A DNA stretch of 64,000 nucleotides from Treponema sp. OMZ 798 (GCF_024181385.1 NZ_CP051305.1:2170001-2234000), one strand, 5' to 3'; positions 1-7,931 are shown, counted from the stretch's first letter. The notes: generated from the sequence alone by a model not told the origin. Program-made: numbers and translations.

Positions 1-2
1 CA

Positions 3-251
3 TTTATAGCACAGGACACAAAGAAGTTATATCAAAAGCCTGAAACGGAAACAATTACACTTGATAAAAAAATACCACCGCAGCTTGCAGATATTTTTCA
101 AATGGCAGAATTAGTAAAATTTACCTTATCCTTTTCCAATAATCTGATGTCCTTTTACGGTATCGGTGATAAAGCTCAAGAAAATCATATTGAGGAAGAA
201 AATATAGAAGAACCTCAAGAACCAAAATACCTGGAGGAAATGATTGATTAA
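3..251 (+). CDS. C-terminal part of an unrecognised protein
   Basis: The window opens inside a reading frame that runs to TAA at 249-251 and gives 82 residues, beginning FIAQDTKK and ending YLEEMID. The tail is very acidic (EEENIEEPQEP). I recognise no domain. The stop overlaps the next gene by 8 nt, and the ribosome site of that gene (GGAGG, 232-236) lies inside this frame, so the two are probably translationally coupled. The rest of the gene is outside the window. Confidence 0.7.
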   Translation, partial: FIAQDTKKLYQKPETETITLDKKIPPQLADIFQMAELVKFTLSFSNNLMSFYGIGDKAQENHIEEENIEEPQEPKYLEEMID

Positions 252-669
252 GATTATTTTAGGAATATTTATAATTGCAATATCCTTTTTAGTTGGACTT
301 ATTATCGGAAAATATAAAGAAAGGAGTTTGAATCTAAAGAATTTAAAAGAAGCCAGAAAGGATGCCGTAAAACGCTCAAGAGCAATATTAAACGGACAGC
401 TTTCAGAGCAGCTCGCACCGTTTTTTCCCGGTTTTCCTGCAGATCCCACCGAGATACATTTTATCGGTAAGCCGATAGACTACATAGCATTTAACGGATC
501 ATCTCAAGGCTCCATCAAAGATATAAGCTTTATAGAAGTAAAGACAGGCTCATCATCTTTGAGTGCCGTTGAAAGATCATTAAAAGATGCTGTGGAAAAA
601 GGAAAAATAAAATATGTAGAATACAGGGTAGATAGAGATTTTAGATTAAACCGTATAAAAAAGCAGTAA
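244..669 (+). CDS. Endonuclease related to archaeal Holliday junction resolvase
   Basis: 141 residues. The N-terminal 22 residues form one hydrophobic membrane segment (IILGIFIIAISFLVGLIIG). After a charged linker comes a small nuclease-like domain with GKPIDYIAFNG and ISFIEVKTGSSSLSAVE; the D...EVK spacing is the PD-(D/E)XK pattern of the family called Holliday junction resolvase-related (Endonuc_Holl). The family is known by similarity; its substrate is not established. The start is TTG, 7 nt after GGAGG at 232-236, and overlaps the upstream gene. A promoter of the next transcript begins about 35 nt after the stop. Confidence 0.75.
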   Translation: MIKIILGIFIIAISFLVGLIIGKYKERSLNLKNLKEARKDAVKRSRAILNGQLSEQLAPFFPGFPADPTEIHFIGKPIDYIAFNGSSQGSIKDISFIEVKTGSSSLSAVERSLKDAVEKGKIKYVEYRVDRDFRLNRIKKQ

Positions 670-703
670 AATGAATAAAAATACATATTTTTCTTAAAAA
701 TAC

Positions 704-732
704 TTGACAGTTTTTATTTAATTTGATAGATT
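704..732 (+). promoter_or_regulatory. Sigma70-type promoter of a short transcript
   Basis: TTGACA (704-709), 17-bp spacer, TAGATT (727-732). Initiation is expected near 739. No gene start follows; a strong terminator follows within 70 nt. Confidence 0.6.
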
Positions 733-738
733 ATATCC

Positions 739-810
739 ACACACAGAAAAGATACACATACTACTTCAAAAAGACCCCCCGTATCCTCCTTTCGGGGGTT
801 CTTTTTCTTT
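739..810 (+). ncRNA. Candidate small RNA with anti-SD loop
   Basis: This roughly 70-nt transcript is predicted from the promoter at 704-732 to the terminator at 771-810. The first 32 nt are A/C-rich with no obvious structure. The terminator stem pairs aagaccccccg (771-781) with cgggggttctt (793-803) with one mismatch. The 11-nt loop (782-792) contains CCTCCTT, the complement of AAGGAGG, the ribosome site used throughout this window. There is no credible reading frame of its own. It could instead be a short attenuated leader, but no rightward gene follows because apbE converges on it. Confidence 0.5.
771..810 (+). terminator. Intrinsic terminator of the candidate sRNA
   Basis: An 11-position stem with six consecutive G-C pairs, an 11-nt loop, and a T-rich tail ttctttttcttt. 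Confidence 0.7.
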
Positions 811-820
811 ATTCGTGCGG

Positions 821-853
821 AGGGTTTAATACCCTGACGCTCTGCGTCGGGGT
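821..853. repeat. Overlapping hairpin pair, possible dispersed palindrome
   Basis: A perfect 10-bp stem (831-840 with 844-853, counting one G-T pair) closes a TCT loop. The left arm can instead pair upstream as agggt-ttaat-accct (821-835), so two exclusive hairpins are possible. It lies between the sRNA terminator and the 3' end of apbE. The lack of a clean T-tract argues against a simple terminator. The shape resembles dispersed extragenic palindromes, but its copy number cannot be judged from one window. Confidence 0.4.
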
Positions 854-878
854 TGTTGATTTTGATCAAGAATTTATT

Positions 879-1985
879 CTACCTTATAAAAAAATCCTTA
901 TCTATAATTTCAACAGAAATCTCATCATTCCCAAAAACCGAAATGGAATTATCTTTATAAAATAAAAAACAGGCGGGCATTTTAGGTCTGCCGATAAGAG
1001 GGAACTCTTCCGCCGCCAATTTTTGTAAAAGAGCTCTTGTTTTTTCTTCAGCTAAAACATAGCCGGAAGTAGAAAGAGCATCTGCAAGGGCAGAGCTTTC
1101 ACTCATAATGGAAACGGCATTTAAATCGTTTTGTACAGGATAACCTGTCTTTGAATCAAAGATATGATGATAAAGCACACCGTCTTTTTTTATAAATCTT
1201 TCATAATTCCCCGATGTTACAAGTGAAGCATCTTGAAGATCCATACTGACAACAGAATTATTCCTACCGATTATAGGGTTCCTCAAAGCAACCTTCCAAG
1301 TTTTCCACGACGGATTTTTACCTGAGGCAAGAATATTTCCGCCTAAATCTATTAAAAAATCCTCTATACCATAATCCAAAAGAATTTTTGCAATCTTATC
1401 GGCAGCATAGCCCTTTGCAATCCCGCCAAGATCCAGCCTCATACCTTCTTTTTGCAAAAATACCTTGTTTCCGTCACTTAGGATTATATTTTTATAGTCT
1501 AAAAGAGGGAGAACCCTTTTAATATCGTCAGGTGAAGGAACGGCCTCATTTTCAAAGCCTATGTTCCAAATTTTGACTAAGGGGCCTATGGCCGGATTAA
1601 AGGCGCCATCGGTAAGCTCTGCCATCATAAGGGAAATTTGCAAAAGCTCGTATAATTCCGGCGAAACCTCCATAGGAGAAAGACCGGCCGCTTTGTTTAA
1701 GCGCTCAAGCTCCGACTCTTCCGCAGCGGTTAAGCCTTTTAGGTTATTATTTTCTACAGAAAGCTTATCGGTGTTTGCATTAAAGATTGAATCAAGCCTC
1801 AGCAAGGTCTCATACACCTTTTCTAAAGCCGCTTCCGCCTTTTTCTTAGGCTCGGAGGTCAGGATACGTACCCTGCAAACCGTTCCAAGAGAAAACCATG
1901 TTTTAGAATATTCGCTTCGTGCAGGCGTACAAGAAAAAATAAGAAGAACTAAAAAAAAGAAAAAAAATTTTAAATGTTTAAGCAT
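879..1985 (-). CDS. apbE: FAD:protein FMN transferase (ApbE/Ftp), lipoprotein
   Basis: 368 residues. ApbE attaches FMN covalently to threonines of flavoproteins such as Rnf/Nqr subunits on the outer face of the membrane; treponemal members can also hydrolyse FAD. The signal peptide ends in LLIFSC, a spirochete-type lipobox with Cys at about residue 19, so this is a periplasmic lipoprotein. Family motifs seen are DLGGIAKGYAADKIAK in mid-protein and HHIFDSKTGYPVQ further on, with the Mg-binding acidic region near the C-terminus. It is the last gene of the operon, 16 nt after lspA, whose product processes exactly this kind of lipoprotein. Confidence 0.93.
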   Translation of the reverse strand: MLKHLKFFFFFLVLLIFSCTPARSEYSKTWFSLGTVCRVRILTSEPKKKAEAALEKVYETLLRLDSIFNANTDKLSVENNNLKGLTAAEESELERLNKAAGLSPMEVSPELYELLQISLMMAELTDGAFNPAIGPLVKIWNIGFENEAVPSPDDIKRVLPLLDYKNIILSDGNKVFLQKEGMRLDLGGIAKGYAADKIAKILLDYGIEDFLIDLGGNILASGKNPSWKTWKVALRNPIIGRNNSVVSMDLQDASLVTSGNYERFIKKDGVLYHHIFDSKTGYPVQNDLNAVSIMSESSALADALSTSGYVLAEEKTRALLQKLAAEEFPLIGRPKMPACFLFYKDNSISVFGNDEISVEIIDKDFFIR

Positions 1986-2001
1986 AAAAGAAAGGCCGAT
2001 A

Positions 2002-2523
2002 TCAATTGTCTTGTACTTTTTTTTGCTTTATTCCGTTTAAAATTAAATTTATACAAAGCCCTATTCCGCAGCAAACTATAAAAGAGTCGGCAGCGTTAAA
2101 TGTAGGCCAGCGCTCCATGCCCAAAATACCGAAAAATTTTACATCTATAAAGTCTACAACACCTTCAGATCTAAAAAAACGGTCTATGAGGTTTCCGAAG
2201 CCTCCGCCTATTATGCCGCATATAAACCATCTTTGAGCCTTTGTCAATTCCGCCGATCTTAGATAGGCCCCGGTAAGGGCTACTAAGAGTAAAAATGGTA
2301 AAAAAACCAAGAATATCTTTCTTGGAATTTCTCCGAAACCGGCTCCAAGACTGAAGGCTGCCCCGGTATTGTATACAAGCCTTAAATTCAAAAGGTCTCC
2401 GATTACCGGAATAGCTTCATTTACGGACATATATTTTACAACTAAAATTTTAGTAACTTGGTCTACAATAATAACTATTGCAGTAAGCAAAAAAGGAAGA
2501 TAATAATCTTTTTTATTATTCAC
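2002..2523 (-). CDS. lspA: Lipoprotein signal peptidase (signal peptidase II)
   Basis: 173 residues, the usual family size. LspA is an inner-membrane aspartic protease that cleaves prolipoproteins before the lipid-modified cysteine. Four hydrophobic segments are evident. Conserved blocks are DQVTKILV near the N-terminus, NTGAAFSLG, GGFGNLIDR with the first catalytic Asp, and FNAADSFI with the second. It sits 11 nt after the Crp-like gene and 16 nt before apbE. The neighbourhood and genome need it: several lipoproteins are encoded in this window alone. Confidence 0.96.
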   Translation of the reverse strand: MNNKKDYYLPFLLTAIVIIVDQVTKILVVKYMSVNEAIPVIGDLLNLRLVYNTGAAFSLGAGFGEIPRKIFLVFLPFLLLVALTGAYLRSAELTKAQRWFICGIIGGGFGNLIDRFFRSEGVVDFIDVKFFGILGMERWPTFNAADSFIVCCGIGLCINLILNGIKQKKVQDN

Positions 2524-2534
2524 AGGATCCTGCC

Positions 2535-3194
2535 TTATAATACATATAGATTTTGTTCTTTTGACCGGCGTGTATTAACATAACGGGTTAGGTCGGTCAT
2601 GTTTTGTACGATAATTCTATCATCATAAACGGATATACGGCCTTGATCTATGAACTTACGCATACTGTCCTCTGTTTCTTCTTTTGAAAGGCCAGCCCAA
2701 CGGGAAACCTCTTCAATGGTCGTATCAAAGGAGCGCATTTCCGTAGTGCGGTCAAGGCTGGGCTGGGTTTCATCCAGCATTAAAAAGACGTCTGCAATTC
2801 TTGCAGGTCTGTCTTCGATAGTTAAAATCATAAATCGGCGCCGTTGGGCATAGATTCGCCTTACAAAGGTCTTTAAAAGACGCATAGCAATGGCCGGATT
2901 TCCCTTCATTAGTATTTCAAAGTTTTCTTTATTGAATTCGAGGGCCATCACATCGTCATAAGCTATGGCTGAGGCTGAACGGGGAGAGTTATCCAATATG
3001 GCCATCTCTCCGAAAATTTCTCCCGGCTGCAGAATATCAAGGTTTTTTTCAAAGCCGTTTATAATCTTTATAAGCTGAACACGGCCTGACTGTATTAAAT
3101 AGAATGAGGACCCGGGTTCAAATTCTGCAAATATAACAGAACCTTTAGGAAATTTTTTTGCAAATCTTGAAAATGAAGAAAAAAGATCCGACAT
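2535..3194 (-). CDS. Crp/Fnr-like regulator with cyclic-nucleotide-binding domain
   Basis: 219 residues. The N-terminal half is a cNMP-binding beta-roll: GSSFYLIQSGRVQLI, PGEIFGEMAIL and the phosphate-binding cassette end PRSASAIA, in which Arg and Ser are the usual contacts. A long C-helix follows. The C-terminal third looks like a winged helix, with FDTTIEEVSRWAGLSKEETEDSMRKFIDQGRISVYDDRIIV, as in Crp proteins. It therefore probably binds DNA in response to a cyclic nucleotide; the ligand cannot be told from sequence. It is 3 nt after another cNMP-binding gene, so the two are co-expressed. Confidence 0.85.
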   Translation of the reverse strand: MSDLFSSFSRFAKKFPKGSVIFAEFEPGSSFYLIQSGRVQLIKIINGFEKNLDILQPGEIFGEMAILDNSPRSASAIAYDDVMALEFNKENFEILMKGNPAIAMRLLKTFVRRIYAQRRRFMILTIEDRPARIADVFLMLDETQPSLDRTTEMRSFDTTIEEVSRWAGLSKEETEDSMRKFIDQGRISVYDDRIIVQNMTDLTRYVNTRRSKEQNLYVL

Positions 3195-3197
3195 AGT

Positions 3198-4199
3198 TTA
3201 CGCTCCTTGCAGCCGGCTGCTGCACTCTTTTTGCAGTTCCCTAATTTTACCTATTATATCGGCACCTGACAAGATGGCAGCCTTATCAAAAAAAGCAATT
3301 GCCTTATCGGGTCTTTCCATATCCATATAACACATACCCAGATACATAAGGGCATCTCCTATCTTTAAAGACTTGGGATGCTGGGAAATAAAGCCCGTTA
3401 AGAGCTGTAAGCAGCGTACATATTCCTTTTGAGAGTGCAAACTCTTTCCGGCTCCGATGTAAGCATTATCGGTAATCTCATCACCGGCCCCGGCTTCGAT
3501 TACGGCATGATATTGATCATAGGCAGCTTCAAATTCTCCCTTTTCAAAAAGATCTTCAGCCTTATTATACGCAAGATGAACAGTGCCGTCAGTAACTGCA
3601 GCCGGTTTTTCGTGATGAGTAAGAACGGCATCATTATTGTGCCCTTCTGCATTTCCAAAAGAACGGCCTGCAACTTCCGACGTACTTCTGACAATCTGGT
3701 CTACTTGTGAAATATACTTTCCGTTAGGATAGATAGCCTTATACCTTGCCCCTACCTGTCCTGCAGCCTTATAGTGTTGGGAGGAATAAAAGGCATTCAT
3801 AACATTGAAAAGGCCCTCTTCAGGATTTGTTTCTTCTTCACTATCCAAAAGCGAGGCCAGCTGTCTATGGATAGTCCTTAATTGACGGGAAAAAACCTTG
3901 ATCATCTGTAAAATAATACGGGTATTTGTCTGTGCAAAGGCTTCAAATTCCTTGCTTGTAAAAGAATAAACTATGGAGTCGGTTAGAACCATTGCGCTTT
4001 CTTCTCTTGGATAATTGCCCAATGCGGATTTTACTCCAAAAAATTCTCCGGTCTTTATATAATCGGTAACCTGCTCTCCCGTTTCAATGTCTATAGATGT
4101 GAGAGCTATGCTGCCCGTGTTTAAGAGGAAAACGCGTTCATCAAAGTCTCCCGAGAAATAAACTACTGAATTTGCCTTGTAATTAATAGCCTTAGGCAT
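3198..4199 (-). CDS. Cyclic-nucleotide-binding protein with TPR tail
   Basis: 333 residues, first gene of the leftward operon. Residues 1 to about 110 form a cNMP-binding fold (VFLLNTGSIALTS, TGEFFGVKSALGNYPREESAMV). Its binding cassette is weaker than that of the next gene: PREES stands where PRSAS is usual. Residues from about 210 carry TPR-like helices (ALMYLGMCYMDMERPDKAIAFFDKAA). There is no DNA-binding helix, so it may be a signalling partner of the adjacent Crp-like protein rather than a regulator. The ribosome site GGGAGG is 5 nt before ATG. Confidence 0.8.
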   Translation of the reverse strand: MPKAINYKANSVVYFSGDFDERVFLLNTGSIALTSIDIETGEQVTDYIKTGEFFGVKSALGNYPREESAMVLTDSIVYSFTSKEFEAFAQTNTRIILQMIKVFSRQLRTIHRQLASLLDSEEETNPEEGLFNVMNAFYSSQHYKAAGQVGARYKAIYPNGKYISQVDQIVRSTSEVAGRSFGNAEGHNNDAVLTHHEKPAAVTDGTVHLAYNKAEDLFEKGEFEAAYDQYHAVIEAGAGDEITDNAYIGAGKSLHSQKEYVRCLQLLTGFISQHPKSLKIGDALMYLGMCYMDMERPDKAIAFFDKAAILSGADIIGKIRELQKECSSRLQGA

Positions 4200-4282
4200 T
4201 ACGGCCTCCCAATATAAAACTTGCGTTCTAATATTCTAACATATTTTTTAAGAAAAACCTAGTCCTTCTTTCTTTTTTTTGA

Positions 4283-4288
4283 TATAAT
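4283..4288 (+). promoter_or_regulatory. -10 box directly upstream of the PHP gene
   Basis: A perfect TATAAT ends 8 nt before the ATG at 4297, so transcription should begin at or next to the start codon. The -35 position (tagtcc, 4260-4265) is weak. There is no ribosome site. Confidence 0.45.
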
Positions 4289-4296
4289 CTTTGTTT

Positions 4297-5166
4297 ATGG
4301 TGGATTTACACACGCACTCAACAGCATCGGATGGAACCCTTAGCCCAACGGAACTTGCAGCTGCCGTTAAAAAAGCCGGAATTTCGGCCTTTGCCTTAAC
4401 AGACCACGATATTTTAAGCGGACTTGATGAGGCTGCTGCAGAAGCCGCAAAACAGGGCATAATTTTTATACGCGGTGTAGAAATAAGCGTTAAGTGGAGC
4501 CCCGGAGAGCTTCATTTGTTGGGGCTTGATTTACGCAAAAATTCTCATGAGCTTAATATGCTCTTACAGGATCTGCAGGATGAAAGGATCAATAGGAATC
4601 AGAGAATGGCCGAAAAGTTAAAAAAGGCCGGCTTTGATATTTCATACGAAAAGGTCAGAGATTTTGCAGGCGGCGATAAGGGCTTAGGACGGCCCCATTT
4701 TGCAGCCTATATGGCAGCCCATAAGATGGTTAAAAAAAATCAGGAAGCCTTTGATAAGTATTTTGCCAAAGGGAGGCCCTTTTTTGAAGAAAAAGAAAAT
4801 GCCGGCCTTGCTGAGGCAATTTCGGCCGTAAAATCGGCAGGGGGAATCCCTGTTTTAGCCCATCCAATGTCTCTGTATTTATCTTGGTCTTCTCTTCCCG
4901 ATGTTATAGCTGATTTTAAAAAACAGGGCCTTGTAGGGCTTGAAGCGTGGAATTCTTCGACAAAGTACAATGACTGTAAAAGGCTCGAAAAACTGGCCTC
5001 CTCCCTTGATATGCCCGTAACTGCGGGAAGCGATTTTCACGGTTCCATCCGCAAGGACAGAAAACTCGGAGAAACCTCAAAAAACAATATCAAGATTGAA
5101 AACCGCTTTTATGAAAATTTAAGGGCACTTCATCCTGACCTTCCACCTCTGCCTATGGCAAAATAG
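4297..5166 (+). CDS. PHP-domain phosphoesterase (RNase AM/YciV type)
   Basis: 289 residues. Metal-binding motifs of the PHP family are in order: DLHTHSTASDG at the N-terminus, LTDHD, GVEIS, then VLAHP and the closing GSDFHG. Whole-length similarity is to the YciV/TrpH branch, which removes 5' nucleotides from 3',5'-bisphosphates and short RNAs; the exact substrate is inferred. ATG at 4297 was chosen over the upstream TTG at 4291 because the TTG lies only 2 nt from a perfect -10 box; MVDLHTHS is the normal family beginning. The next gene starts 23 nt after the stop. Confidence 0.88.
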   Translation: MVDLHTHSTASDGTLSPTELAAAVKKAGISAFALTDHDILSGLDEAAAEAAKQGIIFIRGVEISVKWSPGELHLLGLDLRKNSHELNMLLQDLQDERINRNQRMAEKLKKAGFDISYEKVRDFAGGDKGLGRPHFAAYMAAHKMVKKNQEAFDKYFAKGRPFFEEKENAGLAEAISAVKSAGGIPVLAHPMSLYLSWSSLPDVIADFKKQGLVGLEAWNSSTKYNDCKRLEKLASSLDMPVTAGSDFHGSIRKDRKLGETSKNNIKIENRFYENLRALHPDLPPLPMAK

Positions 5167-5189
5167 GCCTGTATTAGAAGATTAAAATT

Positions 5190-6374
5190 ATGCAAAAAGA
5201 AATAGTAAAAACAAAAAAGATGGTTTTCGGGGCCTCATGTATAGCGGACTTAAAGGACAGCAAAACCGTTTTTATTCCTTATTCACTCCCCGATGAGGTC
5301 TTGGAAATTTCAATAGTAAAAGAACATAAAAATTATACCGAGGGAAAAATCGAAAAAATTTTAGAAAGCTCTCCGCACAGGGTAAAACCGAAATGCCCTC
5401 ACTTTTATGTTTGCGGGGGCTGTAATCTTCAAACAGCCGATGACGAGTATCAGCACTTTTTACGCAAGTCAATGGCTCTTGAAGCCCTTGACAGGGCCTT
5501 AAACTCTAATTTTAATTCTACTAATAGTATTTTTGTAAGCGGCCCGGATTGGGAATATCGATCCCGCTTTCAGTTTTACGTTGACGGGGACGGCTCGCTT
5601 TCTTTAAAAGAAAATAAAAGCTCCGATTCGGTAAAGATAAAGGATTGTCCTGTTGCAGTACCTGCAATAAGAAACCTTTTAAAATCCGATTTAAAAGAAT
5701 CTGAGCCGAATTCCAGAGTCCACATTTTTTCGGATGGAAAAAATATTTTTACCGAAAAAAACGCAAAAGACTGTGAGGTGCGGATTGCAGGAAAGAAGAT
5801 AAAATTTAACCCCTTGGGCTTTTTTCAATCGAATTTAAAAATGACCGAAAAACTGATAAACACGATTTTTGAACATTCAAAAATTTCAGATCGAGTTTTG
5901 GACTTTTATTCGGGTGTAGGAACCTTTTCTCTCTTTGCGCATGATAAGGCAAAAGAGATTCATCTTGTTGAGCATAATAAACACGCCCTCGCCTATGCTA
6001 AGGAAAATTTTGAGCTAAATAAAAATTCTGCATCAAAGGGAATTAAAGGAATCTCCAAAGATAAAAGCTCAGAGCCTAAAATCTTTTTTCATGGCCTCGA
6101 CGGAAAAAATTGGGCAAAGACAAAGGAATCAAAGCTCAAATTCGATACGGTTTTTATAGACCCCCCGAGAAGCGGCATAGATAAGGAAGCCCTGTCTTGG
6201 CTTTGCTCAAGCGGCACAGGCCAAATTTTTTATATTTCCTGCGACCCCGTAACCTTCGCCCGCGATACTGCGAAACTTCTTTTATCAGGCTACAAGTTGG
6301 AACAACATTTTCTATTTGATTTTTATCCTCAAACCCATCACATCGAAACTATGGGAATTTTTAAAAAGAGTTAA
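5190..6374 (+). CDS. RNA uracil-C5 methyltransferase (RumA/RlmCD family)
   Basis: 394 residues. It transfers a methyl group from SAM to C5 of a uridine, most likely in 23S rRNA. An N-terminal TRAM-like barrel is followed by an iron-sulfur cluster motif (CPHFYVCGGCNLQ), the SAM loop VLDFYSGVGTFSLF, the DPPRSG motif and the catalytic cysteine in FYISCDPVTFARD. The conserved [4Fe-4S] cysteines favour an rRNA enzyme over a tRNA TrmA type. Which uridine it modifies is not determinable. It lies 23 nt after the PHP gene, probably in the same transcript. Confidence 0.9.
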   Translation: MQKEIVKTKKMVFGASCIADLKDSKTVFIPYSLPDEVLEISIVKEHKNYTEGKIEKILESSPHRVKPKCPHFYVCGGCNLQTADDEYQHFLRKSMALEALDRALNSNFNSTNSIFVSGPDWEYRSRFQFYVDGDGSLSLKENKSSDSVKIKDCPVAVPAIRNLLKSDLKESEPNSRVHIFSDGKNIFTEKNAKDCEVRIAGKKIKFNPLGFFQSNLKMTEKLINTIFEHSKISDRVLDFYSGVGTFSLFAHDKAKEIHLVEHNKHALAYAKENFELNKNSASKGIKGISKDKSSEPKIFFHGLDGKNWAKTKESKLKFDTVFIDPPRSGIDKEALSWLCSSGTGQIFYISCDPVTFARDTAKLLLSGYKLEQHFLFDFYPQTHHIETMGIFKKS

Positions 6375-6518
6375 TTCTCAAACGTTCCCTATTTCTATAA
6401 TATATAAGTTTTTTGTCTCTAAATTTTCTTATTTACTAAATCCTTATAAATATGCTATAATACCATAGATATACAAATAATAAGAGTAGTCGACAAAATA
6501 ATTACTGTGCAAGAGTAA

Positions 6519-6620
6519 TCGAACTGGGCGATTTCCGACTCGGATAAAAAGTTGTTGCAACATAGAGTTGATATTCCGGATAAGCAGATAAAAGAATATT
6601 ATACTGATTATAAAAACTGA
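6519..6620 (+). pseudogene. Relic of a small coding sequence
   Basis: A frame from a TAA stop (6516-6518) to TGA at 6618-6620 reads SNWAISDSDKKLLQHRV, then ends YYTDYKN. It has protein-like composition but no start codon. The same frame continues upstream of the stop (RVVDKIITVQE). This suggests the decayed 3' end of a gene rather than random sequence. It lies in the 288-nt gap before the toxin-antitoxin pair and could be part of an older module. Confidence 0.35.
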
Positions 6621-6662
6621 GGAATTATAAATAATTTTAATTTAAATAGGAGTGAAAAATTA

Positions 6663-6887
6663 ATGTCTTACGAAACAGTTATTGAACAAGTAAAAATGCT
6701 GCCGGAACCGCTTTTAGCTTCAGTATCAGCATTTATCAAGCTGCTTGAAACAGAGCAAGGTAATTTTACGAAAAATCATACAGAACAAACAAAACCCAAA
6801 ACTAAACAAGCCTTTTTTGCATTAGCCGGAAAGATTCACCTTGATCAGGATACAGTTATCGAATTACGTGAGGCGAGCTTGATATGA
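6663..6887 (+). CDS. Antitoxin of a VapBC-like pair
   Basis: 74 residues. The N-terminal part (MSYETVIEQVKMLPEPLLASVSAFIKLLE) resembles DUF2281/RelB-like antitoxins; the tail (AFFALAGKIHLDQDTVIELRE) resembles the toxin-neutralising segment of VapB-like partners. An AGGAGTG ribosome site precedes ATG. Its stop overlaps the PIN toxin start as ATGA, the usual arrangement for translational coupling. Antitoxins of this kind normally repress their own promoter; no clear operator was recognised upstream. Confidence 0.78.
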   Translation: MSYETVIEQVKMLPEPLLASVSAFIKLLETEQGNFTKNHTEQTKPKTKQAFFALAGKIHLDQDTVIELREASLI

Positions 6888-7264
6888 TTTTAGTAGACAC
6901 AAATATTATTATAGATTTTTGGAATAAGCCTACAATCACTGCTGAAAAAATATTTTCTGAAAATGATATTGCAATATGTGGTGTTATAAAAGCAGAACTT
7001 TTACGTGGAAGTAAATCTGCTGATGAATTTGCACAAATACAAACATCCCTTGCAGATTTTTATTATTTGAATTTTGCAGAAAATGATTGGATTACACTTG
7101 CAAAACAGTTTATAGCACTTAAGAAAAACGGACTTGTTGTTCCATTCCAAGATGCAATGATTGCATTTCTTGCAATAAAATATGGTTGCGAAGTGTGGAC
7201 AAACGATAAACATTTTAAACTGATGCAAACGGCTATTCCGCAACTTAAGCTTTTTCCGATGTGA
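6884..7264 (+). CDS. vapC: PIN-domain ribonuclease toxin (VapC family)
   Basis: 126 residues, normal VapC length. Acidic active-site residues of the PIN fold are present: Asp5 in LVDTNIIID, Glu in VIKAELLRG, Asp in PFQDAMIA and Asp in TNDKHF. Such enzymes cleave RNA, commonly tRNA or rRNA, when the antitoxin is degraded. It overlaps the antitoxin gene by 4 nt. No further gene follows in this direction; the next gene is convergent, 26 nt away. The module looks complete. Confidence 0.9.
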   Translation: MILVDTNIIIDFWNKPTITAEKIFSENDIAICGVIKAELLRGSKSADEFAQIQTSLADFYYLNFAENDWITLAKQFIALKKNGLVVPFQDAMIAFLAIKYGCEVWTNDKHFKLMQTAIPQLKLFPM

Positions 7265-7290
7265 GGTAATAATCATGGTTATAGCTATTT

Positions 7291-7863
7291 TTAATTAGAT
7301 GTAGCCAATTCGATAGTAACAGCAGCTACCCACCTATTGCCCTTCCGTTCAAAAATCGTGATGTTATCAACCGGAAAGTCTTCAACAATATTCAGTTCAT
7401 TCATAACCTCAAGAGCCTTTGCCGTTATCCCCGGTGGAATATCCCGATTTGAAACGGTGGCGTGAGGCCGGAAGGGTCTCCGGTCTTTTTTGGTACAGCC
7501 CGGACAGGCATTCAAAATTGCTTTTACGGTTTCATCACGAAGCTTTGTCCAATTTTCATCTGCAACTACTTTTGCAAAAAGAGTTCTATCTCCAAACGCA
7601 TCAAAATTATCCATATGAGCCGTAAAACCTAAGCCCTTAGGCAAGACTTCGTTTTCAATTGCTCTTATTAAATTATCGGTTGAATGATCTTTCTGCAATC
7701 TGAACGGAGGTACAAGAGTAACATGGATTGGAGTACCATGCCCTGACTTACACCCGTAAGCCCTGTTCATATATTGCCGGCAATCTTCAAGCCTAAGACT
7801 TATATCCTCCGGTAACAAGACACCAAGAAAATGCGTCTGCTGCGGAATATTGTTTTGTTTCAT
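7291..7863 (-). CDS. 2H phosphoesterase (2'-5' RNA ligase / LigT family)
   Basis: 190 residues. The two HxT motifs defining the 2H superfamily are present: HVTL (in TPIHVTLVPPFR) and HATVS (in RPHATVSNRD). The family includes cyclic phosphodiesterases and 2'-5' RNA ligases; the reaction here is not fixed by sequence. The start MKQNNIP at 7863 is chosen because a TATAAT box sits 7 nt upstream; a longer frame starting at 7890 would begin upstream of that box. It converges with the VapC gene. Confidence 0.8.
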   Translation of the reverse strand: MKQNNIPQQTHFLGVLLPEDISLRLEDCRQYMNRAYGCKSGHGTPIHVTLVPPFRLQKDHSTDNLIRAIENEVLPKGLGFTAHMDNFDAFGDRTLFAKVVADENWTKLRDETVKAILNACPGCTKKDRRPFRPHATVSNRDIPPGITAKALEVMNELNIVEDFPVDNITIFERKGNRWVAAVTIELATSN

Positions 7864-7870
7864 GCCTGCA

Positions 7871-7899
7871 ATTATAACATAGAATTGCAAATCGTTCTA
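7871..7899 (-). promoter_or_regulatory. Promoter abutting the 2H phosphoesterase start
   Basis: On the minus strand: TAGAAC (7899-7894), 17-bp spacer, TATAAT (7876-7871), then 7 nt to ATG. Predicted leaderless transcript. Confidence 0.5.
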
Positions 7900-7931
7900 T
7901 AAGAGATTATACATTAAAAAATTTAAGACCC

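Noticed and set aside
723..965. 80-residue ORF over the sRNA and hairpin region
   Set aside because: No ribosome site, crosses a strong terminator and hairpin, and overlaps the 3' end of apbE on the other strand.
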